Positions 1 through 9,073 of a stretch of DNA of 64,000 nt are shown here, in pieces. Position 1 is the first letter of the stretch. Each line of letters begins with the position of its first letter. The stretch is from Streptomyces sp. BV286 (lineage in GTDB: Bacteria > Actinomycetota > Actinomycetes > Streptomycetales > Streptomycetaceae), in the NCBI RefSeq assembly GCF_019090165.1, contig NZ_JAHRIB010000142.1, positions 23,850 to 87,849 of the forward strand. Reading direction: 5' to 3'. A program made the translations under genes and the position numbers. The notes beneath the pieces are model-generated. The model was not told the origin of the DNA. It did no database searches and was given only the letters and a program-made list of their open reading frames with translations.

Positions 1-32
1 GAGCGGTGATCAGGAATACTCACCGGGGAGCC

Positions 33-51
33 TAAACTAAGGCAAGCCTAA
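33..51. promoter_or_regulatory. candidate iron box (DmdR/IdeR-type operator)
   Basis: The 19-mer TAAACTAAGGCAAGCCTAA matches about 13 of 19 positions of the actinobacterial iron-box consensus TTAGGTTAGGCTAACCTAA, and its core is near-palindromic. No plus-strand gene follows. If real, it would serve a minus-strand gene starting just left of the window. Confidence 0.35.
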
Positions 52-77
52 GTCTGTAGCCGGGCTGGATCTATGAC

Positions 78-98
78 CTCATAAGCCTGACTTATGAG
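78..98. promoter_or_regulatory. perfect AT-rich inverted repeat, candidate operator
   Basis: CTCATAAG, a 5-base spacer (CCTGA) and CTTATGAG form a perfect 8-bp inverted repeat. It is AT-rich inside a GC-rich genome and has no T-run after it, so an operator is more likely than a terminator. It lies 67 bp past the end of paaE and 27 bp from the iron-box-like site, in a stretch with no gene. Confidence 0.4.
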
Positions 99-164
99 TA
101 GCGGTTCGAACGGAGACGAACCGGCCCTCCCTCCGTGCCGGTCCGACATCCCCCCGCGGCCCGT

Positions 165-1352
165 TCAGCTGTCGAAGTCCACGGTCAGCGTCTCGGAGAC
201 GGGATACGACTGGCACGTGAGCACGTATCCCGCGTCCACCTCGGCGTCCTCAAGGGCGAAGTTGCGGCGCATGTCTGCCTTGCCGTCGGTGACCAGCGCA
301 CGGCAGGTGCCGCAGACGCCGCCCTTGCAGGCGAAGGGCAGATCGGGGCGGGTCCGCTGGGCGCCTTCGAGGATGCTCCGCTCCCTGACCAGGGCGGAGG
401 TGGTGGAGCGGCCGTCGAGCGTGACGGTGACCTGGCTGACGGGCCCCTGCACGGCGGCCTCCTCGTGACGCACCTCTCGTACGGGCTCGTCGTCGGCGTA
501 GAACAGTTCCCGGTGGACGCGGTCGCCGGGGACGCCGAGACCGGTCAGGACCCGCTGGGCGTCGAGGACCATGCCGTGCGGCCCGCACAGCCACCAGTGG
601 TCCGCGGCCTTCACGTCGACCAGTGAGCCGAGGAGCGCCGAGAGCCGGTCCGCGTCGAGGCGGCCGGACAGCACCTCGGCCTCCCGCGGTTCGCGGGAGA
701 GCACGTGGGCGAGCTGGAACCGGGCCGGATACAGGTCCTTCAGATCCGCCAGCTCGTCGGCGAACATCACGGTGCCCGTGCGCCGGTTGCCGTAGAAGAG
801 GGTGACCGTCGAGCCCGGGTCCGCGGCCAGGACGGACTCGGCGATGGAGAGCATCGGCGTGACACCGGAGCCCGCCGCGATCAGCACGTGGTGGCCAGGG
901 GCGGTGAGGTCGGGCGTGAACGAGCCGGTGGGGGCCATCACCTCAACGGTGTCGCCCGGGCGCACCTCGCGCACGAGCCACGCCGAGAACAGACCACCCG
1001 GCACCACGCGCACACCGATGCGGGGAACCGAACCGGCGGGCGAGCAGATGGAGTACGAGCGCCGCTCGTCCCGGCCGTCCACCTCGCGCCGCAGCGTCAG
1101 GGACTGCCCGGGCGCGAAGTCGAACTCCGCCGCAAGCCCTTCGGGGATCTCGAAGCTCACCGCGGCCGCGTCCTCGCACAGCGGCTGTACGGCGGCGACC
1201 CGCAGGGCATGGAAGACCGGACGGCGGCGGACCCGCGGACGCACCGCCGGCCCGGCGGCGGACACGGCCGGGACCACGACGGGGGCGGGACCCGAAGTCG
1301 GGGCGGCCTGGCCCTTCGGACCGCCCGTCGGCTCTTCCTTCAGGCCTTCCAT
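165..1352 (-). CDS. paaE: phenylacetyl-CoA epoxidase reductase subunit PaaE
   Basis: A 395-residue oxidoreductase that passes electrons from NADPH through FAD and a [2Fe-2S] cluster to the di-iron epoxidase PaaAC. The order is a low-complexity N-terminus (about 1-45), the FAD domain with RRSYSICSP near 97, the nucleotide-binding domain with AAGSGVTPML near 157, and a plant-type ferredoxin domain with CKGGVCGTC near 340 and the last cysteine in VLTCQSYP near 378. The ATG at 1352 has AAGGAGAT just upstream and overlaps the paaD stop by one base (TGATG). This shows translational coupling as the last gene of paaABCDE. The open frame extends further upstream but that part is antisense-like. The Ala/Pro/Arg-rich N-terminal extension is probably a flexible tail. 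Confidence 0.95.
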   Translation of the reverse strand: MEGLKEEPTGGPKGQAAPTSGPAPVVVPAVSAAGPAVRPRVRRRPVFHALRVAAVQPLCEDAAAVSFEIPEGLAAEFDFAPGQSLTLRREVDGRDERRSYSICSPAGSVPRIGVRVVPGGLFSAWLVREVRPGDTVEVMAPTGSFTPDLTAPGHHVLIAAGSGVTPMLSIAESVLAADPGSTVTLFYGNRRTGTVMFADELADLKDLYPARFQLAHVLSREPREAEVLSGRLDADRLSALLGSLVDVKAADHWWLCGPHGMVLDAQRVLTGLGVPGDRVHRELFYADDEPVREVRHEEAAVQGPVSQVTVTLDGRSTTSALVRERSILEGAQRTRPDLPFACKGGVCGTCRALVTDGKADMRRNFALEDAEVDAGYVLTCQSYPVSETLTVDFDS

Positions 1353-1867
1353 CAGATCTCCTTGACGTACTCGAACGGCTCGCGGCAGGCGCGGCAGCGC
1401 CACAGCGCCTTGCACGCCGTGGCGGCGAAACGGGAGGTCTCCTCGGTGTCCGCCGAACCGCAGCGCGGACACGCGACCATGCGGCGGACGGGCGACAGCA
1501 CGAGGGGCACAGGACCGGCGGCGCGCCCGGGTGCGGCGCCCGGCGGTGCGATCCCGTGCTCGGTGAGTTTGCGACGGCCCTCCGCGGTGATCCAGTCGCT
1601 CGTCCACGGCGGGTCGAGGACCGTACGGATCTCGACGCGCGCGTACCCCGCGCCGCGCAGCCGTGCCGCCACGTCCGCGCGCATCTCGGCCATGGCGGGG
1701 CAGCCCGAGTAGGTCGGCGTGAGGCTCGCGACCACGGTCCCGTCGCCGGTCACCTCGACCGCGCGCAGCACTCCGAGGTCGGCGAGGGTCAGCATCGGCA
1801 GCTCGGGGTCCGGCACCTGCTCGGCGATGTGCCGGGCATGCCGCAGGCCCGTCAGTACGGTCACCAT
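1352..1867 (-). CDS. paaD: phenylacetyl-CoA epoxidase assembly subunit PaaD
   Basis: A 171-residue MIP18/DUF59-family protein that in the Paa system is linked to iron-sulfur cluster maturation of the epoxidase complex. The DUF59 core carries YSGCPAM near 52-58. The C-terminal tail has a four-cysteine cluster, CPRCG near 129 and CRAC near 158, likely binding zinc or Fe-S. It starts 7 bases inside the end of paaC and runs into paaE, so it is translated as part of the same message. Length and domain order are normal for actinobacterial PaaD. Confidence 0.93.
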   Translation of the reverse strand: MVTVLTGLRHARHIAEQVPDPELPMLTLADLGVLRAVEVTGDGTVVASLTPTYSGCPAMAEMRADVAARLRGAGYARVEIRTVLDPPWTSDWITAEGRRKLTEHGIAPPGAAPGRAAGPVPLVLSPVRRMVACPRCGSADTEETSRFAATACKALWRCRACREPFEYVKEI

Positions 1868-2688
1868 GTCGCCCCCGGGTGTGCGCGGGCCACGCTCTGC
1901 AACTCGGCCAGCAGCGGCGCGAGATGCTCGGTGTGCTCTCCGCTCCGCCCGGTGCCGGGCAGCGGCCGGTACACGGGCATGGGGAGCCCGGCGGCCTCGG
2001 TGACCTGCCGCAGGACGGCGACGACCTCGTCCCGTACGTCGTACGCCGTGAACAACTCGCCGAAGTACGGGGCGACCTGCTCCATCGCCCTGCGCGTGCG
2101 GCGGTGCGACTCCTCGGTGCCGTCGCCCAGGCGCACGACCCACTCGGCCGCGTACTGCCGGTGGTACGTCAGCTCCTTGACGCCCTTCGCCGCCACGGCC
2201 GCGAGGACGGGGTCGGGATGCGACGACAACTTCTCGAAGTGTGCGAGCCGCCAGCTGGACAGCACCAGCAGTCGCACGATCGAGAACGCGAAGTCCCCGC
2301 ACGGAAGTTCCGCCAGGCGTACGTTCCCGAAGTCCTCGGCGTCCCGGAAGTAGGCGTACGCGTCCTCGCCGCGCCCGGTGCCGTCGGCCTGGCCCGCGCG
2401 CGCGTACAGCAGGCGGGCCTGGCCGAGGAGGTCGAGGCCGATGTTGGCGAGCGCGACCTCCTCCTCCAGCTCGGGGGCGCGGGTGGTCCACTCGGCCAGC
2501 CGCTGGGCACTCACCAGGGCGTCGTCGGCGAGGGCCACGCAGTCCGCGGCCAGCAGGCCGGCATCGATGCCCGCGGGCACGGTGGTGTCCACCCCGTGGA
2601 GCGGGTCCTCGAAGCCGGTGCCGTACGCCCAGCGGGTGTCGTCCTCGTGCCCCTCGGCGAGGGACAGGTAGACATGGTCGTCGCTCAT
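1861..2688 (-). CDS. paaC: phenylacetyl-CoA epoxidase structural subunit PaaC
   Basis: A 275-residue all-helical ferritin-like protein, the non-catalytic partner of PaaA in the PaaAC core. The ATG at 2688 (MSDDHVYLSL) was chosen over upstream in-frame codons because it follows the paaB stop by 10 bp, behind a GAGGAGCAGGGC stretch. The helix LEEEVALANIGLDLLGQARL is typical of PaaC. The 3' end overlaps paaD by 7 bp. Order A-B-C-D-E and the tight spacing leave little doubt about the assignment. Confidence 0.94.
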   Translation of the reverse strand: MSDDHVYLSLAEGHEDDTRWAYGTGFEDPLHGVDTTVPAGIDAGLLAADCVALADDALVSAQRLAEWTTRAPELEEEVALANIGLDLLGQARLLYARAGQADGTGRGEDAYAYFRDAEDFGNVRLAELPCGDFAFSIVRLLVLSSWRLAHFEKLSSHPDPVLAAVAAKGVKELTYHRQYAAEWVVRLGDGTEESHRRTRRAMEQVAPYFGELFTAYDVRDEVVAVLRQVTEAAGLPMPVYRPLPGTGRSGEHTEHLAPLLAELQSVARAHPGATW

Positions 2689-2698
2689 GCCCTGCTCC

Positions 2699-3043
2699 TC
2701 AGATGTGCGGGACGTCGTCGGGGATGTCGTAGAAGGTCGGATGGCGGTAGACCTTGTCGGCGCTCGGCGCGAAGAACGGGTCCTTCTCGTCACGGGTGGA
2801 TGCGGCGATGTGTTCCGAGCGCACCACCCAGATCGAGACGCCCTCGTTGCGACGGGTGTAGAGGTCGCGTGCGTGGGTGAGGGCCATCGTGTCGTCCGCG
2901 GCGTGCAGCGAGCCCACATGGACGTGGTTCAGTCCGCGCTTGCCGCGCACGAAGACCTCGTAGAGCGGCCAGTCGCCCTTCGTGGTGGGCTGGGCCGGGT
3001 CCGCAGGGGTGGCCGGGCCGGCGCCCGGGGCGGAGTCGCTCAT
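2699..3043 (-). CDS. paaB: phenylacetyl-CoA epoxidase subunit PaaB
   Basis: A 114-residue small subunit bridging PaaAC heterodimers. After a 20-residue Pro/Ala-rich start it shows the family core WPLYEVFVRGKRGLNHVHVG (about 25-44) and ends with DPFFAPSADKVYRHPTFYDI. The start codon overlaps the paaA stop by 4 bp (stop 3042-3040, ATG 3043-3041). The extended N-terminus is a little longer than in enterobacterial PaaB, otherwise it is canonical. Confidence 0.94.
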   Translation of the reverse strand: MSDSAPGAGPATPADPAQPTTKGDWPLYEVFVRGKRGLNHVHVGSLHAADDTMALTHARDLYTRRNEGVSIWVVRSEHIAASTRDEKDPFFAPSADKVYRHPTFYDIPDDVPHI

Positions 3044-4026
3044 GCCACAGCTCCTTCGTGTCCGTGCGCGCGCCGCGCCTGCTTGGCCGCGTGGGCCGTG
3101 GCCGCCTCCCGTACCCAGGCGCCCTCCTCGTGGGCGGACCTGCGACGCTCCATCCGCTCGGTGTTGCACGGTCCGTCGCCGCCGATGACCCGCTTGAGCT
3201 CGGCCCAGTCGGGGGTGCCGAAGTCGTGGCGTCCGCGCTCCTCGTTCCAGCGGAGCTCCGGGTCCGGGAGCGTCACGCCGAGCTTCTCGGCCTGCGGGAC
3301 CGTCATGTCGACGAACCTCTGACGCAGCTCGTCGTTGCTGTGCCGCTTGATCTTCCAGGCCATCGAGGCCGCCGAGTTGGGCGAGTCGCCGTCGGGCGGG
3401 CCGAACATCATGAGCGAGGGCCACCACCAGCGGTCCACCGACTCCTGGACCATGGTCCGCTGCGCCTCGGTGCCGCGCATCATGGTCAGCAGCAGCTCGT
3501 AGCCCTGCCGCTGGTGGAACGACTCCTCCTTGCAGATGCGCACCATCGCGCGCGCGTAGGGGCCGTACGAACTCCTGCACAGCGGAACCTGGTTGCAGAT
3601 CGCCGCGCCGTCCACGAACCAGCCGATCACGCCGACGTCGGCGAACGTCGGCGTCGGGTAGTTGAAGATCGACGAGTACTTCTGGCGGCCCTGGATCAGC
3701 CGCTCGGTCAGGTCCGCGCGGTCGGCGCCCAGCGTCTCGGCGGCCGAGTACAGGTACAGCCCGTGCCCGGCTTCGTCCTGGACCTTCGCGAACAGGATGG
3801 CCTTGCGGCGCAGTGACGGGGCCCGAGTGATCCACTCACCCTCGGGCTGCATGCCGATGATCTCCGAGTGCGCATGCTGCGCGATCTGCCGGACGAGCGT
3901 CCTGCGATAGCCGTCGGGCATCCAGTCGCGGGGCTCGATCCGCTGGTCCCGCGCGATCGTCGCGTCGAAGTGCTCCTGCAACAACTGCTCCGGGAGGGGC
4001 GACTCGGCGGAGTGTGTCGTGGTCAT
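3040..4026 (-). CDS. paaA: phenylacetyl-CoA epoxidase catalytic subunit PaaA
   Basis: A 328-residue catalytic alpha subunit. With PaaC it uses a di-iron centre to epoxidise the ring of phenylacetyl-CoA, the entry step of aerobic phenylacetate degradation. The iron-ligand helices carry QDEAGHGLYLYSA near 81-93 and KEESFHQRQG near 164-173. The ATG at 4026 (MTTTHSAESP) fits the family length. An upstream extension would run through the palindromic operator at 4043-4060. It is the first gene of the operon paaABCDE. No PaaR/PaaX regulator, PaaK ligase or downstream paa genes are in the window. Confidence 0.96.
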   Translation of the reverse strand: MTTTHSAESPLPEQLLQEHFDATIARDQRIEPRDWMPDGYRRTLVRQIAQHAHSEIIGMQPEGEWITRAPSLRRKAILFAKVQDEAGHGLYLYSAAETLGADRADLTERLIQGRQKYSSIFNYPTPTFADVGVIGWFVDGAAICNQVPLCRSSYGPYARAMVRICKEESFHQRQGYELLLTMMRGTEAQRTMVQESVDRWWWPSLMMFGPPDGDSPNSAASMAWKIKRHSNDELRQRFVDMTVPQAEKLGVTLPDPELRWNEERGRHDFGTPDWAELKRVIGGDGPCNTERMERRRSAHEEGAWVREAATAHAAKQARRAHGHEGAVA

Positions 4027-4042
4027 CGATACCAGCTTCCCT

Positions 4043-4060
4043 ACCGACCATTCGTTCGGT
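4043..4060. promoter_or_regulatory. candidate PaaR-type operator of the paa operon
   Basis: The 18-mer ACCGACCATTCGTTCGGT is an imperfect palindrome 17 bp upstream of the paaA start. On the minus strand it contains ACCGAACGAATGGT, one mismatch from the ACCGNNCGNNCGGT core I recall for actinobacterial TetR-family PaaR sites. Its position, palindromy and match make a repressor operator likely; the ligand would be phenylacetyl-CoA. Confidence 0.5.
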
Positions 4061-4131
4061 ACCAGTGTGACGCCTTTCCGGCAGCCGGGCAAGACCCCAC
4101 GGGGGATCGAACAGGGCACATCAGGCCCGAC

Positions 4132-4158
4132 GGCGCCGGTGGCGCCGGTGGCGCCGGC
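4132..4158. repeat. three tandem 9-bp units GGCGCCGGT
   Basis: GGCGCCGGT occurs twice, followed by GGCGCCGGC, directly 3' of the stop codon of the copper-associated secreted protein. Each unit contains the self-complementary GGCGCC, so the RNA can fold into GC hairpins. It may act as a terminator between the minus-strand copper gene and paaA. Confidence 0.6.
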
Positions 4159-5157
4159 TCAGTGCCCATGACTGTCGGAGCCGCTGCCGGAGCCGCTGCC
4201 GACGTCCTCGCCACGCCGGCCACCGCCGTCGGCCGCGTCACCGGCGTGGACGGTGAACGCGGCGGTGCGCACCACCCCCTTGTGCTTGAAATCGAGGAAG
4301 AGGCGGTAGGCGCCGGCGCTGGGCGCGGTCGCGGTGAACGAGACGCCCGGGCCCGGCTCGGTCCTGCCGTCGCCCGGTTCCCCGTTGGGGTGGACATGGA
4401 GGTAGGCGAGATCTCCGGAGCGCAGGGCGACGAGGTGGCCGTAGGCGCCGAGGTAGGGCTGCAGGTCGGTGACGGGCTTGCCACCGCGCGACACCTCGAG
4501 CTCCAGTTCGCCGGCCTCACCCGGACGCAGTCCGCCCGTCAGCTCGACCTCGTACCCGCCGGTCTCGGCCGTGGCACTCGGCGCGGGCAGGCTCTTCGGT
4601 TCGTACGGGCCCGAGGCCGCGAGGTCGGCGCCGAGGGTGAGGTTCTCGGCGCCCTTCTTCGCCGGGGTGAAGTCGGCGAAGACCCGGTAGCCGCCCGCCC
4701 GGGGCAGCTCGACGGGGATGCTCCAGGTGCCGTCGGCCGCGCGGGCGGGGTGAAGGTGGCGGTAGGTGACCAGGTCACGGGAGGCCACGATGAGGTGGAG
4801 TTCCTTCTCGTGTTCGCGCCGGTACGAGGTGACCGCGCGGCCGGTCCCGTCCCGGACGGTGAAACGCAGGTCGGCGGGCCGGCCGGCCTCGACGCGCGGA
4901 GTCTTCAGGTCGAGCGTGTAGCCGCCCTCCGAGATCTGCAGTCCGCCGGCCGGGGCCTGCGGCCCCTCCCCCGCAGGCTCGTGCTCCTCGTGGTCCCCAT
5001 CCCCCTCCGGAGCGGGTGGGGCCTCGGCATGGGTGTCGTGACCGGCGGGCTTCGCCTCCGTGACGACGGGATCGATGCCCCGGCCCACTCCGTAGGCAGT
5101 GCCGAAGGTCGCGGCGAGTGCGGCGGCGAACGCGGTGATCTTGACTCCGGTCTGCAT
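4159..5157 (-). CDS. secreted copper-associated protein, His-rich
   Basis: A 332-residue exported protein of the type that accompanies CopA in Streptomyces. Residues 1-25 are a signal peptide or anchor (AFAAALAATFGTAYGVG). A His/Glu-rich segment lies near 40-62 (HDTHAEA, DHEEHE). Two beta-sandwich repeats follow, each carrying HLHP or HVHP motifs (YRHLHPAR, YLHVHPNG), and the tail ends in SHGH. The histidine pairs suggest extracytoplasmic copper binding (inference). The ATG at 5157 was chosen over the ATG at 5163 because AGGAG sits 6 nt before 5157 but abuts 5163. The 5' leader holds a 7-bp stem hairpin at 5180-5199 just before the ribosome site. It is divergent from copA across CsoR-like boxes. 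Confidence 0.8.
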   Translation of the reverse strand: MQTGVKITAFAAALAATFGTAYGVGRGIDPVVTEAKPAGHDTHAEAPPAPEGDGDHEEHEPAGEGPQAPAGGLQISEGGYTLDLKTPRVEAGRPADLRFTVRDGTGRAVTSYRREHEKELHLIVASRDLVTYRHLHPARAADGTWSIPVELPRAGGYRVFADFTPAKKGAENLTLGADLAASGPYEPKSLPAPSATAETGGYEVELTGGLRPGEAGELELEVSRGGKPVTDLQPYLGAYGHLVALRSGDLAYLHVHPNGEPGDGRTEPGPGVSFTATAPSAGAYRLFLDFKHKGVVRTAAFTVHAGDAADGGGRRGEDVGSGSGSGSDSHGH

Positions 5158-5216
5158 GGTCATCTCCTGGGGACAGGGAGCCCGCGTTATGGCGCGGGCC
5201 CCTCCATGCACTTCAA

Positions 5217-5235
5217 GATACCCCTAGGGGGTATC
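5217..5235. promoter_or_regulatory. CsoR-like copper operator, box 1
   Basis: GATACCCCTAGGGGGTATC is an almost perfect palindrome matching the CsoR pattern of ATACCCC and GGGGTAT half-sites around a short centre. It lies 60 bp upstream of the secreted copper protein start, so it probably controls that minus-strand promoter. Confidence 0.8.
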
Positions 5236-5265
5236 AAGTCAAGGCTCTGACGCGACTTGCGTCGG

Positions 5266-5282
5266 ATACCCTCCAGGGGTAT
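5266..5282. promoter_or_regulatory. CsoR-like copper operator, box 2
   Basis: ATACCCTCCAGGGGTAT repeats the box 1 half-sites with a 3-bp centre. It is 48 bp from box 1 (centre to centre) and lies mid-way in the divergent promoter region. Confidence 0.75.
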
Positions 5283-5299
5283 ACAGGTCGAGAGCGACG

Positions 5300-5316
5300 A
5301 TACCCCCGCCCCGTAT
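5300..5316. promoter_or_regulatory. degenerate CsoR-like box 3
   Basis: ATACCCCCGCCCCGTAT keeps the outer ATAC/GTAT and the left C-run but lacks the right G-run. It lies 96 bp before copA. It could be a weak half-site operator or chance. Confidence 0.4.
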
Positions 5317-5411
5317 ATGGTCCCCACCGTACAGGCGGGGCCCGGGCTCGTACCCCTGAGTGATCCAGGCTTCGGGGCCCGGCCCTCCACCTCCCGCCAC
5401 GAGGAGCAGCC

Positions 5412-7667
<2,256 letters not shown>

Positions 7668-7711
7668 CTCCCCCGGCGCTCACCGTGCCGCCCCGGCGCC
7701 GCTCACCCGCC

Positions 7712-7727
7712 GCCGCGGGCCCGCGGC
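7712..7727. terminator. possible bidirectional terminator (perfect 16-bp palindrome)
   Basis: GCCGCGGGCCCGCGGC can fold as a 6-bp stem with a GGCC loop, 45 bp after the copA stop and between convergent copA and xdhC. No T-run follows, as is usual in Streptomyces. The rest of 7668-7888 shows nothing recognisable. Confidence 0.35.
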
Positions 7728-7888
7728 ACCGGGACGACGCGTCCGGCGGCCATTCCGGCACACCCCGGGAGCGGTCGGGACGGGCGGGGCGGACAAGGGC
7801 TCGCTGCGGCCTTCGTACGCCTCCCGGCGGCCCGTGTCATCGGACCACCTCTCCACTTCCGCACCTGCACCCTCGCCCTCCCGGCCCT

Positions 7889-9073
7889 TCAGGCGGCCTG
7901 CGCCGCCCGCGCCGGCGCGTCCCGCTGTCCCGTGTCGCGGTGGATCGGCATTCCCGAGTCCGTGAGCGGGACGCCCGTTCCACCGCGTCGCGCCGCGACG
8001 ATCTCCGCCGCGATGGACAGGGCGGTCTCCTCGGGCGTACGGGCGCCGAGGTCGAGGCCGATCGGCGACCTGAGCCGGGCCAACTCGTCGTCACCGAGTC
8101 CGACTTCACGCAGGCGTCGGTCCCGGTCCTCGTGGGTGCGGCGCGACCCCATCGCCCCGACGAACGCGACCGGCATCCGCAGGGCCTCCTTCAGCAGGGG
8201 CACGTCGAACCTGGCGTCGTGGGTGAGGACGCACAGGACCGTGCGTGCGTCGGTCGCGGTGTGCCGCAGGTAGCGGTGCGGCCAGTCGACGACGAGGTCG
8301 TCGGCCTCGGGGAAGCGGGCCCGGGTGGCGAAGACGGGCCGGGCGTCGCACACCGTCACGTGGTAGCCGAGGAACTTGCCGGCCCGCACGAGCGCCGCGG
8401 CGAAGTCGATCGCGCCGAACACGATCATGCGGGGCGGCGGCACGCTCGACTCGACGAGCAGGGTCAGGCCGCCGGGGCAGCGGGACCCGTCCTCCGCGAG
8501 GTCGAGGGTGCCGGTGCGTCCGGCATCCAGCATCGCCCGTGCCTCGGCCGCCGCCGTCCGGTCCAGCGCTGTCCGGTCCAGCTCCGTCCGGTCCGGCCCC
8601 GGGCCGCTGCCGTACGACCCCTCGTACGAGCCGTCGGCGTGCACCAGCAGGGCCTTGCCCAGGAGTTCGGCCGGGCCCCGGACGACCCGGGCGAGGGCCG
8701 TCGGTTCGTTCCTGACGGCGGCCGACAGCGCCGACCGGATCACTCTGCGGGCGGGCGCCCGCGCGTCCACCGGCGTGACGAGGATGTCGATGACCCCGCC
8801 GCAGGTCAGACCCACCGCGAAGGCGTCCTCGTCGCTGTACCCGAACCGTTCGCGGACGGTCTCGCCGTCCTGGAGCGCCTGGACGCACAGGTCGTACACC
8901 GACGCTTCCACGCAGCCGCCGGAGACCGAGCCGATGACCGTGCCCGCACTGTCGACGGCGAGGGCGGCGCCGGGGCCGCGCGGCGCGCTGCCGTCGACGG
9001 CCACCACGGTGGCGACGGCGAAGTCCCGGCCCTCCTCGGCCCAGCGGCTCAGCTCGCCCGCGATGTCAAGCAT
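7889..9073 (-). CDS. XdhC/CoxI-family molybdenum cofactor chaperone
   Basis: A 394-residue maturation protein for molybdenum hydroxylases. Homologues bind and sulfurate the cofactor and insert it into the apoenzyme. The N-terminal XdhC domain has GSVSGGCVE near 45-53 and a second conserved cysteine in LTCGGVIDI near 89. The C-terminal half is a Rossmann domain (MIVFGAIDFAAALVRAG, then a DARPVF strand). The ATG at 9073 overlaps the end of the large-subunit gene by 8 bp, so it is the last gene of the four-gene operon. The operon position matches PaoD beside paoABC. Confidence 0.9.
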   Translation of the reverse strand: MLDIAGELSRWAEEGRDFAVATVVAVDGSAPRGPGAALAVDSAGTVIGSVSGGCVEASVYDLCVQALQDGETVRERFGYSDEDAFAVGLTCGGVIDILVTPVDARAPARRVIRSALSAAVRNEPTALARVVRGPAELLGKALLVHADGSYEGSYGSGPGPDRTELDRTALDRTAAAEARAMLDAGRTGTLDLAEDGSRCPGGLTLLVESSVPPPRMIVFGAIDFAAALVRAGKFLGYHVTVCDARPVFATRARFPEADDLVVDWPHRYLRHTATDARTVLCVLTHDARFDVPLLKEALRMPVAFVGAMGSRRTHEDRDRRLREVGLGDDELARLRSPIGLDLGARTPEETALSIAAEIVAARRGGTGVPLTDSGMPIHRDTGQRDAPARAAQAA

